Shown: positions 7,740-14,888, counted from the stretch's first letter. The stretch is 25,682 nt of DNA from an uncultured Candidatus Melainabacteria bacterium (GCA_934692665.1 CAKUUG010000029.1:1-25682), one strand, 5' to 3'. The notes: a model not told the origin generated them from the sequence alone. Translations and numbers: made by a program.

Positions 7740-9194
7740 ATGAATTATTACGTAACAAAAAATAACGAAAAAATAAATCTTTTGGATATTCCAACAACGG
7801 AATTTTCTGTATTTAGAGCTCAACTTTGTGCGACAAATCTTCGCCCGTTGTCTTTTTTCGGTGTCGATTGGGGCAGTGATGTAAAGGTTTTTGCACTTTT
7901 GGCAGATGATGAAAAAGGTGAGATTCTCGTTTCTTCTTCATTGTTGTCAAAAGATACAAAAGAATATGAATCTATTACAAAAGAAAATCACCAATACCAC
8001 ATGTTCGAAAGAGAATTTTTTGAACAATTTAATATAAAACCACAAGGTCATCCATGGCTAAAACCTGTACGCAAAAACCATGATGATTATAAATTCTTTG
8101 AAATACAAGGCGAAGAAACTCACGAAGTCGCTGTTGGACCAATTCATGCTGGTGTAATTGAGCCGGGCCATTTTAGATTTATGTGCCAAGGCGAAAAAAT
8201 CTACAACTTGGAAATTATGCTTGGTTATCAACATAGAGGTGTTGAGGATTTGATGGTTAAAAATCCTTCAATTCAGCTTGCTGAATCAATTTGTGGAGAT
8301 AGCGTCGTAGCATACGCTATGGCATACGCACAAATTATGGAAAAATTGACAAATACAGAAATTACAACCAAAGCAAAATTAATCAGAAGAATCGCTCTTG
8401 AAATGGAAAGAATCGCAATTCATATAGGTGATATGGGTGGTATTTTGGGCGATATTGCATATTTAATGGGAAAAGAAGTCTACGGCGTTACAAGAACTCT
8501 TGTTATCAACACAATGCTTGAAATATGCGGAAGCAGATTTGCAAGAGGCTTGGTTGAAGTTGGCGGTGTAAACTTCGATATTGATAAAAATATGCAAGAA
8601 AAACTCATAAAAACTCTTGATTATGTTAAAACAACAGTAGACAAAATGACAAAAGCTACACTTGAATCTTCTACTGTTATGTCAAGATTTGAAAAAACCG
8701 GTGTAGTTTCAACAGAGACTGCAACTGAATTGAATATGGTAGGTTTGATTGGAAGAGCTCACGGCTTGACACTTGATTCTCGTTTTGACTTTTGTGACGA
8801 ATTCTACAAAGACTTTGAAAAACGTCCATTTAAACCAACGAATGATGCTTATTCAAGATTTAGAATCAGATATGTAGAAGTCAAAGACTCTATAACTTTC
8901 ATTAAAAAATTAATCAAAAAACTTGAAAAAGTTCAAGATGAAGCTCTTCTTACAGAAGTCAAAAACAATATTGAGCCTAACGCTTTTGTTGTTTCTGTTG
9001 TAGAAGGTTGGAGAGGTGAAGTTGTTCATATTGCAACAACAAACGACAAAGGCGAACTAACTCGTTACAAAATTAAAGACCCATCATTTAACAATTGGTA
9101 TGGTCTTTCTATGGCAGTAAGGTCAAATGGTATATCAGATTTTCCATTGTGTAACAAAGGTTTTGATATGTCATATTGCGGTTTTGATTTATAA
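7740..9194 (+). CDS. HyfG-like catalytic subunit (NuoC-NuoD fusion) lacking most [NiFe] ligands; Ehr-type
   Basis: Residues 1 to about 110 are a short NuoC-like domain (FEREFFEQFNIKPQGHPWL); residues about 120-484 are the NuoD / hydrogenase large-subunit fold, starting EVAVGPIHAGVIEPGHFRF. True [NiFe] large subunits bind the metals with two CxxC motifs. Here the first reads C185-G-D-S188 where CGIC is expected, with Tyr in place of the later His; the second reads F-D-M-S-Y-C-G-F-D-L at the extreme C-terminus, where DPCxSCTDR is expected. In an ungapped comparison Ser478 and Gly481 replace the two cysteines, and Cys480 falls on the residue between. So only one of four ligands remains. There is no C-terminal extension for a maturation protease to cut. 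The protein therefore resembles hydrogenase-related (Ehr) subunits rather than a hydrogenase; its substrate is unknown. RBS AAAGGT precedes the ATG. Confidence 0.85.
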   Translation: MNYYVTKNNEKINLLDIPTTEFSVFRAQLCATNLRPLSFFGVDWGSDVKVFALLADDEKGEILVSSSLLSKDTKEYESITKENHQYHMFEREFFEQFNIKPQGHPWLKPVRKNHDDYKFFEIQGEETHEVAVGPIHAGVIEPGHFRFMCQGEKIYNLEIMLGYQHRGVEDLMVKNPSIQLAESICGDSVVAYAMAYAQIMEKLTNTEITTKAKLIRRIALEMERIAIHIGDMGGILGDIAYLMGKEVYGVTRTLVINTMLEICGSRFARGLVEVGGVNFDIDKNMQEKLIKTLDYVKTTVDKMTKATLESSTVMSRFEKTGVVSTETATELNMVGLIGRAHGLTLDSRFDFCDEFYKDFEKRPFKPTNDAYSRFRIRYVEVKDSITFIKKLIKKLEKVQDEALLTEVKNNIEPNAFVVSVVEGWRGEVVHIATTNDKGELTRYKIKDPSFNNWYGLSMAVRSNGISDFPLCNKGFDMSYCGFDL

Positions 9195-9212
9195 TTTTAA
9201 GGAAAATATACT

Positions 9213-9971
9213 ATGTTAGATACATTAAAAATGAAATTGTGGCAAAAAAATCAGTTTATTCCTGATATAAAAAATGCCAAAATGAGAGATCAGTTTAGAG
9301 GATTGCCTCAATTGTGCAATGGAAAATGTGACAAATGCTCATCTTGTGTTAATGTTTGTCCAACGGGTGCTTTGTCTGTTTCTCCTCTAAAAATTGATTT
9401 AGCTAAATGTACACTTTGTGGCAAGTGCCAAAGAATTTGCAAAAATGGTGCAATTAATTTCACAAACTATTACAAATTGGGTACTGATTCAAAAGATAAA
9501 TTGATTGTTACAGAAGAAGTCACTCCGGAAGTTTATCACACTAGAGCAATTGATGTTAGAAAAGAAATATATTCAATATTCAATCGTTCAATAAAATTCC
9601 GCCAAGTTTCTGCAGGGGGTTGCAATGGCTGCGAAATGGAATTGAATGCTGCAGGAAATGCAAACTTTGATATGGGAAGATTCGGTATTGATTTTGTTGC
9701 TTCTCCACGTCATGCAGACGGTATTGTTGTAACAGGCCCTATCACAAAAAACATGGCTTATGCTCTTGAAGATTGTTACAATTGCACTCCTGATCCTAAA
9801 GTTGTGATTTTGTGTGGTGCTTGTGCATTATCCGGCGGAGTGTTCCAAAATTCAACAGAATTAAATAGAGAATTTTTGGATAAATACAAAGTTGACCTTT
9901 ATATTCCCGGATGTCCAACACATCCTTTGACGTTTATAAACGCAGTTTTGGATTTTATAAGAAAAAAATAA
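9213..9971 (+). CDS. Fused HyfH-HyfI: two-cluster ferredoxin domain joined to the small (NuoB-like) subunit
   Basis: This single 252-residue protein carries what are two genes in E. coli hyf. The N-terminal part (about residues 30-85) has two [4Fe-4S] motifs, CDKCSSCVNVCP and CTLCGKCQRIC, as in HyfH/NuoI. The C-terminal part (about 125-250) is the small subunit, with GGCNGCEME, CGACALSGG and PGCPTHP supplying cysteines for the proximal (N2-like) cluster. Electrons would pass from a ferredoxin-like donor through two clusters to the proximal cluster beside the HyfG-like subunit. The iron-sulfur wire is intact although the [NiFe] site is lost. RBS AAGGAAAA is upstream; the gap to the previous gene is 18 bases. 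No NADH- or formate-oxidising subunit is present in the operon, so the electron donor is inferred, not shown. Confidence 0.88.
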   Translation: MLDTLKMKLWQKNQFIPDIKNAKMRDQFRGLPQLCNGKCDKCSSCVNVCPTGALSVSPLKIDLAKCTLCGKCQRICKNGAINFTNYYKLGTDSKDKLIVTEEVTPEVYHTRAIDVRKEIYSIFNRSIKFRQVSAGGCNGCEMELNAAGNANFDMGRFGIDFVASPRHADGIVVTGPITKNMAYALEDCYNCTPDPKVVILCGACALSGGVFQNSTELNREFLDKYKVDLYIPGCPTHPLTFINAVLDFIRKK

Positions 9972-9990
9972 TTACGAAATTTTTTAAAAC

Positions 9991-10032
9991 TAGGCGGAGT
10001 GGTGAATTATATCATTGCTCCACCTAATTTTT
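9991..10032 (+). terminator. Terminator of the hydrogenase-like operon, overlapping the convergent gene
   Basis: TAGG-C-GGAG (9991-9999) pairs with CTCC-A-CCTA (10018-10026) with one mismatch. The stem extends inward through two T-G wobbles and GTGA/TCAT to an ATTATA loop. ATTTTT follows. The 3' arm lies inside the last codons of the minus-strand gene ending at 10007. Read on the minus strand the same stem is followed by GTTTTAAAAAATTT, so it can serve both genes. Confidence 0.6.
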
Positions 10033-10972
10033 GATATAAATCTATAGTTTCTTTGGAAAGTTTTTCATCATCACATAAATAAGAAAATACTTCTGCAACA
10101 AATTCTAAAGGTGATGATTTTGCATAAAACGATACATCTTTTATTTGTTCAATACTTGAATCAAACAGATCTCTCAATTTTTGTGCTTCTGGAGTGATTT
10201 TCATATTCCATTCTTTTATTTCTTCGGCATTTCCTAATTGAAGATGAATTTTAGGAATATCCGGACTGAAAAAATGTTGTAAATGACCAAGTTCATGATA
10301 AATCATACTAAATTCTTTAGCTGTCACAGGTTCTGCACCGTGTTTTTCTTTAAATATTCTTGTTGCTTTTTCGCTTATTTCTTGATATGACAATTTTTCA
10401 ACCAACTCGCTAACTTCTTCCGGAGTTTTGTCCGTGTATTTTGTTAATTTTAAGAAGTCTTTCATTGTTTCAAAATTGCTTTTCAATCTTTCTTTAGAAA
10501 TGACCATTTCTCTGAGTTGGTTTGCAGCCATAGGGGCATCTCCACCATTTGGTATTTTGCCTTGATATAATTGAACTTTTAGAGGCATAACAAATTTCCC
10601 TTTTCCTTTGTTACTTGCATTTGTCATACCTTTATTCAGCCAGTTTATAATTTCTAAATCATCTGCTTTAAATCCTTTGTATTTCTTTATACCGAGGTTT
10701 TGTCTGCCGAATGCAATCGCTTCTTCTATTGTTTTGGCAGGTTTAAATTCGATATATTCGCTCAATTCTACAATTTTTGTTCTATCGATTTTTTGTTTAT
10801 ATAACATGCCGCCAACAACAAGTGCTGATATTCCAACACCTGCTGCTATTCCAACAGCTAGCTTCTTTTTATTTATTGTTTTTTCTTTTTGAGCAATTGG
10901 AGAAGTTGCGTTTGGTTTGGTTTTGTTTTTTATTTGATTGTGTTGACTGCTAAAACCTGAAATAGCGTTCAT
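10007..10972 (-). CDS. Membrane-anchored HExxH zincin-like protein
   Basis: A 321-residue protein with a ~35-residue polar N-terminus, a Lys-rich flank and one transmembrane helix (about residues 38-58, LAVGIAAGVGISALVVGGML), then a soluble domain. The motif Y-H226-E-L-G-H230 is a classical zinc-peptidase HExxH site, and ~60 residues downstream SPLEFVAEVFSYL offers E290 or E294 as the third ligand, the arrangement of gluzincin-type peptidases. Substrate and topology are unknown; the short N-terminus without a cleavage site suggests a signal anchor. It lies ten bases downstream of a small same-strand gene; both share nearly the same initiation sequence (AAGGAA-x-TTGAA-ATG), so they are probably one operon. 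The 3' end overlaps the terminator of the convergent operon. I do not recognise a named family; catalytic activity is inferred from the motif. Confidence 0.65.
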   Translation of the reverse strand: MNAISGFSSQHNQIKNKTKPNATSPIAQKEKTINKKKLAVGIAAGVGISALVVGGMLYKQKIDRTKIVELSEYIEFKPAKTIEEAIAFGRQNLGIKKYKGFKADDLEIINWLNKGMTNASNKGKGKFVMPLKVQLYQGKIPNGGDAPMAANQLREMVISKERLKSNFETMKDFLKLTKYTDKTPEEVSELVEKLSYQEISEKATRIFKEKHGAEPVTAKEFSMIYHELGHLQHFFSPDIPKIHLQLGNAEEIKEWNMKITPEAQKLRDLFDSSIEQIKDVSFYAKSSPLEFVAEVFSYLCDDEKLSKETIDLYQKLGGAMI

Positions 10973-10982
10973 TTCAAGTTCC

Positions 10983-11222
10983 TTATGCTAAATAATTTAT
11001 AATTCTAGCTGCTCCATTATTATCAAAATGATAAGTTGTATCAGTGCCATCAGGATTTTTTTGGTGAGACAAACTATCTGCTTCCCAATAATTGTCGTTT
11101 ACTTGTCTTAGATTTGCAATATCATCAATATTTACAAAACCTTGTCTTATTCCTTGGTTCGCACCTGCTCCTTGCATTTCTCTAACAAATTTTGGTTGCA
11201 TAACTGGTAAATTCATACTCAT
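10983..11222 (-). CDS. Small protein of unknown function, first gene of the zincin operon
   Basis: A 79-residue protein beginning MSMNLPVMQPKF. The reading frame is open ten codons further upstream to an ATG at 11252, but AAAGGAA lies six bases before the ATG ending at 11222, so the shorter form is preferred. It is polar with no signal peptide or membrane segment; its C-terminal half contains TTYHFDNNGAARIINYL, which looks like two beta strands and a helix. No family is recognised. Its position ten bases upstream of the zincin gene and the matching translation start suggest a partner, chaperone or substrate, but that is a guess. Confidence 0.55.
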   Translation of the reverse strand: MSMNLPVMQPKFVREMQGAGANQGIRQGFVNIDDIANLRQVNDNYWEADSLSHQKNPDGTDTTYHFDNNGAARIINYLA

Positions 11223-11279
11223 TTCAAATTCCTTTTTTAAACTTGCGTACAAATATACAAAACCGGTGATTTAATTTTA

Positions 11280-11307
11280 TTGACTAAAATTTGTAAATAT
11301 TTGTAAT
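11280..11307 (+). promoter_or_regulatory. Promoter of the TAGSIA-repeat gene
   Basis: TTGACT (11280-11285), a 16-base spacer and TGTAAT (11302-11307) each match the housekeeping consensus at five of six positions. The predicted leader is about 60 bases. It lies in the divergent gap with the minus-strand gene ending at 11222; no clear minus-strand promoter was found there. Confidence 0.5.
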
Positions 11308-11373
11308 CTTTTTGAATAAAACAAAATTTTTGTGGAATAAAACAAATGTATTAACATAAAAAGGATGTGAAAA

Positions 11374-11766
11374 ATGGGACTCAACGCTTCTGCGGCATTT
11401 AATTTATTAAATTTTAACAATAATAGCCAATATAAAACCTCTGATAGCAATGGAAATTCTTCTAATCATGTTTTTGAACAACAAGATTTTCAAACTTTAG
11501 CTCAATCTGTAAAAAATGGCGATGATACTTATAATATGCCATCTGGCTCTATCTATGATACAGCCGGTTCTGTTGCTTACAACTATTACAACACAAGTTT
11601 TTCTACAGATTCTCAAACAATTGACACAGCAGGTTCTATTGCTTCTTCATCTGTAGAAACTGCAGGCTCTATTGCTTCATCATCTGCCGGAGTATCGGTT
11701 TCATCGGCTCCATCAGGCGGCTCTAGTCCTTCGGGCGGAGCAACGACAGCGGGTTCTATTGCATAA
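11374..11766 (+). CDS. Small Ser/Gly/Ala-rich protein with TAGSIA repeats, unknown function
   Basis: A 130-residue protein with no signal peptide and no membrane helix. The first half is Asn/Ser-rich (MGLNASAAFNLLNFNNN). The second half carries four copies of a (D/E/T)-T-A-G-S-(I/V)-A unit, the last forming the exact C-terminus, with SSS or SGGSSPSGG linkers between. RBS AAGGATGTG precedes the start and contains an ATG-TGA start-stop pair. The gene has its own promoter and terminator, so it is a single transcription unit. I recognise no family. The repeats could be a low-complexity surface or assembly motif; the repeated C-terminal unit could also be a recognition tag. Function is unknown. 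Confidence 0.6.
   Translation: MGLNASAAFNLLNFNNNSQYKTSDSNGNSSNHVFEQQDFQTLAQSVKNGDDTYNMPSGSIYDTAGSVAYNYYNTSFSTDSQTIDTAGSIASSSVETAGSIASSSAGVSVSSAPSGGSSPSGGATTAGSIA
11557..11766 (+). repeat. Four-copy in-frame TAGSIA coding repeat
   Basis: Copies start at 11557 (DTAGSVA), 11623 (DTAGSIASSS), 11656 (ETAGSIASSS) and 11743 (TTAGSIA then stop). Copies 2 and 3 are adjacent and nearly identical, 33 bases apart; the others are spaced irregularly. Codons differ between copies (GCC/GCA/GCG for the Ala), so the protein motif is conserved more than the DNA, arguing for selection rather than recent slippage. Confidence 0.75.
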
Positions 11767-11786
11767 ATAAATAAAAATTTTATCAG

Positions 11787-11826
11787 ATAGTCTTCTATTT
11801 TGAAAAATATAGAAGACTATTTTTTA
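11787..11826 (+). terminator. Intrinsic terminator of the TAGSIA-repeat gene
   Basis: ATAGTCTTCTAT (11787-11798) and ATAGAAGACTAT (11809-11820) form a perfect 12-base-pair stem, followed by TTTTTT. It lies 20 bases after the stop codon. Confidence 0.85.
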
Positions 11827-11844
11827 TATCAAACAATAAGGTCT

Positions 11845-11872
11845 TTGACTATAAATTATGACTTGGTACAAT
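11845..11872 (+). promoter_or_regulatory. Promoter of pgi
   Basis: TTGACT (11845-11850), 16-base spacer, TACAAT (11867-11872): five of six matches in each box. The predicted start near 11879 gives a leader of about 23 bases that just holds the AGGGA ribosome binding site. Confidence 0.7.
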
Positions 11873-11901
11873 AAGATTAAGAGAGTTTTTAGGGAAAATT
11901 G

Positions 11902-13305
11902 ATGATAAAATTAGATTTTTCAAATGTTTCAAATCGAGTTATAGGCGATAGTGGATTGGATTTGGAACAGAGTTTTAGGCAATATGCACCAAAAATTCAA
12001 GAAATCATCACAAACTTAAACATGAACAAAGATAAACCCGGCTCCTGGCTTCAATGGATGAATTTGGGCTATAATGAAGAAACTGTTTGGTATGTAAAAG
12101 AATTTGCGGCTATTGTTGATGGTAGATTTGATAATGTTTTAGTTCTCGGAATCGGCGGCTCTGCACTGGGTGCAAAAGCTCTTTCTGAAGCACTTTTGAA
12201 ACCATATTGGAACATGTTAGACAAAGAAAAACGTGACAATTTTCCAAGAATTTTCTTTTTAGACAATATTGATCCAGATCAGATAAATGCTCTTTTGGAT
12301 GTTTTGGATCTTAAAAAAACTCTTGTAAACGTAATCACAAAATCAGGCTCAACAGCTGAAACCATGAGTCAATTTATGATTATTAAAGATAGATTGTATG
12401 AGCTTTTGGGTGATGATTACAGAAAAAATGTTGTTGCAACGACAGACAAGCAAGTTGGCATCTTAAGACAATTGGCAAATGAAGAAGGATACAAAACATT
12501 CGTTGTTCCTGATGACGTAGGCGGACGTTTCAGCGTATTTTCTGCGGTTGGGCTTGTTCCTTTGGCATTGGTCGGTCTTGATATTGATGAATTAATTAGA
12601 GGGATAAAAATTATGGATTTAACCCTCAAAAATACCGATATTTTCAAAAATATTGCTGCTCAAAATGCCCTGATTCATTATTTATTAGATACTCAAAAAG
12701 GAAAATATCTGTCTGTTATGATGCCTTATTCATCCAGATTGAGATATATTTCTGACTGGTATGTACAGTTATGGGCAGAATCATTGGGTAAAGAATATGA
12801 TAGAAATGGAAATATTGTCCACAACGGCTGCACTCCAATTAAGGCACTTGGTGCAACGGATCAACACAGCCAAATTCAATTGTACAATGAAGGCAAAAAT
12901 GATAAAGTAATCACTTTTATTCGTGTTGATGAATTTGATACAAAATTGGATATCCCAAATATTTTTGATTATACGGGCCTAAATTATCTGGGTGGAAAAT
13001 CAATAAACCAATTAATCAATGCAGAAGCTGATTCTACGGCAGTTGCTTTGAGTGATTACAATAGGCCAAATTTGGCAATTCATTTGCCAAAAATTAATGA
13101 ATATTATTTGGCACAGCTTCTTTATATGTTTGAAGTAGAAGTTGCGATAATCGGTGAATTGTACAATATTGATGCTTTTAATCAGCCCGGTGTTGAACAA
13201 GCAAAAAATTATACATACGCTTTGATGGGAAGAGTAGGTTATGAAGAATCTCGTCATGAGCTAAATCAAAAAATCAACGCAAACAAAGAAAACCTAGGTG
13301 TATAA
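11902..13305 (+). CDS. pgi: Glucose-6-phosphate isomerase
   Basis: Interconverts glucose 6-phosphate and fructose 6-phosphate in glycolysis and gluconeogenesis. The 467-residue length fits the shorter bacterial form (as in Bacillus and Thermotoga). Family motifs are all present: GIGGSALGAKAL and TKSGSTAET (phosphate-binding loops), DDVGGRFSVFSAVGLVPLAL (a PGI signature), WAESLGKE (catalytic Glu region), GATDQHSQIQLY (catalytic His region) and FNQPGVEQAKNY near the C-terminus (second signature, catalytic Lys in QAKN). A TTG at 11899 is in frame, but the ATG at 11902 with AGGGA eight bases upstream is preferred. The next gene starts immediately after the stop codon with no gap, so the two are co-transcribed. 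Confidence 0.96.
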   Translation: MIKLDFSNVSNRVIGDSGLDLEQSFRQYAPKIQEIITNLNMNKDKPGSWLQWMNLGYNEETVWYVKEFAAIVDGRFDNVLVLGIGGSALGAKALSEALLKPYWNMLDKEKRDNFPRIFFLDNIDPDQINALLDVLDLKKTLVNVITKSGSTAETMSQFMIIKDRLYELLGDDYRKNVVATTDKQVGILRQLANEEGYKTFVVPDDVGGRFSVFSAVGLVPLALVGLDIDELIRGIKIMDLTLKNTDIFKNIAAQNALIHYLLDTQKGKYLSVMMPYSSRLRYISDWYVQLWAESLGKEYDRNGNIVHNGCTPIKALGATDQHSQIQLYNEGKNDKVITFIRVDEFDTKLDIPNIFDYTGLNYLGGKSINQLINAEADSTAVALSDYNRPNLAIHLPKINEYYLAQLLYMFEVEVAIIGELYNIDAFNQPGVEQAKNYTYALMGRVGYEESRHELNQKINANKENLGV

Positions 13306-14142
13306 ATGTTAAAAGGTCCTTTTCTTTCAAAAGATTTTATTGCATCGTGTGATAATTACGAAAATTCAAAAATCGTAATGCTCGGTATGCCTTATGACTG
13401 TACTTGTTCAAATCGTGCAGGTACTCGTTTTGGTCCACAAGCAGCCAGACTAGAAAGCATAGGTATAGAAACTTATTCTGTTTATTTTGACAAAGATATG
13501 GAAGAGGCGGAATTTTTTGATGCCGGTGATTTGGAGTATCCTTTTGGAAATGCAAAAAAGGCCCTCGAAATAACAGAAAACAATGTCGATACTATTTACA
13601 ATGATAACAAAAAACTTCTTGGTGTTGGCGGAGAACATTTGATTACCCTTGCTTCCGTTAAATCAATTTTAAAAAAATTTGATAATGTTGCAGTGATTCA
13701 ATTTGATGCTCATACTGATTTAAGAAAACAATACTTAGGCGAAGAACTCACTCATAGTGGCGTTATGTATAGGATTGCAGAATTAATAGGTTACGAAAAT
13801 ATTGCCCAAATCGGACTCAGAAGCGGTGAAAAAGAAGAATTTGACATCGTAAAAAAATATAAAACCCTAAAAACAAAAAAAGAAGAATTAGACAAATTCA
13901 AAAATAAAAACATATTTTTAACAATAGATTTGGATGTTTTAGACCCGTCTTTGATGAGTGGTGTTGGCACTCCGGAAGCCGGTGGTTTGACTTATCAAGA
14001 ATTAATGGAGTGGATTCTTTATCTAAAAGACTTCAATATTGTTGGTGCCGATATAATGGAGCTTGCACCGGATATAGACATTACAAAAACTTCCAGTGCT
14101 ACTTGTTGCAAATTGATTAGAGAAGTCTTGATGTTATTGTAA
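13306..14142 (+). CDS. speB: Agmatinase-type ureohydrolase
   Basis: A 278-residue member of the arginase/agmatinase family. The two-manganese site is complete: H111 in GGEH, D134, H136 and D138 in FDAHTD, and D208 and D210 in TIDLDVLDP. The later GTPEAGGL and MELAPDID stretches are typical of bacterial and archaeal agmatinases, which release urea from agmatine to give putrescine. Arginase, formiminoglutamase and guanidinobutyrase share the fold, so the substrate is a family-level inference. The ATG directly follows the pgi stop codon; AGGTG in the end of pgi can serve as ribosome binding site. No arginine decarboxylase or spermidine synthase gene is in the window. The gene ends two bases from the convergent prepilin gene, with no terminator visible in the gap. 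Confidence 0.85.
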   Translation: MLKGPFLSKDFIASCDNYENSKIVMLGMPYDCTCSNRAGTRFGPQAARLESIGIETYSVYFDKDMEEAEFFDAGDLEYPFGNAKKALEITENNVDTIYNDNKKLLGVGGEHLITLASVKSILKKFDNVAVIQFDAHTDLRKQYLGEELTHSGVMYRIAELIGYENIAQIGLRSGEKEEFDIVKKYKTLKTKKEELDKFKNKNIFLTIDLDVLDPSLMSGVGTPEAGGLTYQELMEWILYLKDFNIVGADIMELAPDIDITKTSSATCCKLIREVLMLL

Positions 14143-14144
14143 TT

Positions 14145-14888
14145 TTATTTTAAACCTGCCATCAAACGTCCCGAGAGGCTGGTGCTTTTTGGACCTGATG
14201 CAACTCCGTTTTTGCCTATATAAATATAGTATCTATCTTTTTTTAAAGTTTCTATTTTTGAATCGGGTTTTATGCCTTCTATTACTTGTGTTTCGAGCGA
14301 ATTCGGTCCTATAACAAGTCCGTTTGTATCAACTATAACAATCGCACATGATTTTTTGTTGAGCTCAGAAATTTCTGTTATAGAATTTAATTCTTCTTTT
14401 TTAAGACATCCATCATTTGAAACCCCAATTACTGAATATGCGATATTGTCATCAGTAATAATCCAAGGAGAAGGCACGCTCGTCCAGTCATTTGTGTCTG
14501 TTAATGTGTTGTTTCCACTTCCCCAAAAAGTTGGCTTTTGCTTGCTTGATAAATAAGAAATGGAAGTTTTGAAATTTTCCGGTTTTGCAATTATTCCATC
14601 GTTTGGGGCATTGTTTTCTTGTATTGCAAATTCTTTTACATTTAAACTTGTAATCATAGCTTCAAAAATGCTTGCAACATTTTCTTTTGTTGTACTGGCG
14701 GGTAATTTTCCATTCAGTTGTTCTACTGCCATAATAGAATGAATCACTTTGTAGGCTCTTTTGTAGCTGGCTTGGTGTCTTGAGTTTGTAATTCCAAGCA
14801 TTACAACAGGTATACACATCGTTGCAATGGTGCCGATTGCCGTCATTGCAACTAAAATTTCTGCCAATGTAAAAGCGTGTTTTTTCAT
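14145..14888 (-). CDS. Type IV prepilin-like / pseudopilin-like protein
   Basis: The N-terminus MKKHA-FTLAEILVAMTAIG is a class III (type IV prepilin) signal: a short Lys-rich leader, cleavage expected before Phe, the Glu at +5, then a long hydrophobic helix. Ala replaces the usual Gly at -1. After the helix comes RAYKVIHSIMAVEQLNG and a ~190-residue soluble domain with two Cys (NDGC and KKSC) that could form a disulfide. Mature protein about 242 residues. The frame is open upstream to a TTG abutting the previous gene, but only the internal ATG gives a proper prepilin leader. No pilus assembly gene is nearby. FTLAE prepilins are plentiful in non-photosynthetic cyanobacterial relatives. Its role (pilus, secretion pseudopilin or DNA uptake) cannot be told from sequence. 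Confidence 0.8.
   Translation of the reverse strand: MKKHAFTLAEILVAMTAIGTIATMCIPVVMLGITNSRHQASYKRAYKVIHSIMAVEQLNGKLPASTTKENVASIFEAMITSLNVKEFAIQENNAPNDGIIAKPENFKTSISYLSSKQKPTFWGSGNNTLTDTNDWTSVPSPWIITDDNIAYSVIGVSNDGCLKKEELNSITEISELNKKSCAIVIVDTNGLVIGPNSLETQVIEGIKPDSKIETLKKDRYYIYIGKNGVASGPKSTSLSGRLMAGLK

Noticed and set aside
7740..9971. Annotating the operon as a functional hydrogenase 4 / formate hydrogenlyase.
   Set aside because: Three of four [NiFe] cysteines are missing, there is no formate dehydrogenase, no maturation genes are present in the window and there is no cleavable C-terminal peptide.
2738..9971. Annotating the operon as respiratory complex I (Nuo).
   Set aside because: Gene content (HyfB, C, E, F, fused C/D, fused H/I), the HyfB-type CGY segment and the lack of NuoE, F, G, A and J point to the group 4 hydrogenase-related lineage.
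11557..11766. CRISPR-like or RiPP precursor reading of the TAGSIA repeats.
   Set aside because: The spacing is irregular, the repeats are in-frame coding and no modification enzyme or cas gene is nearby.
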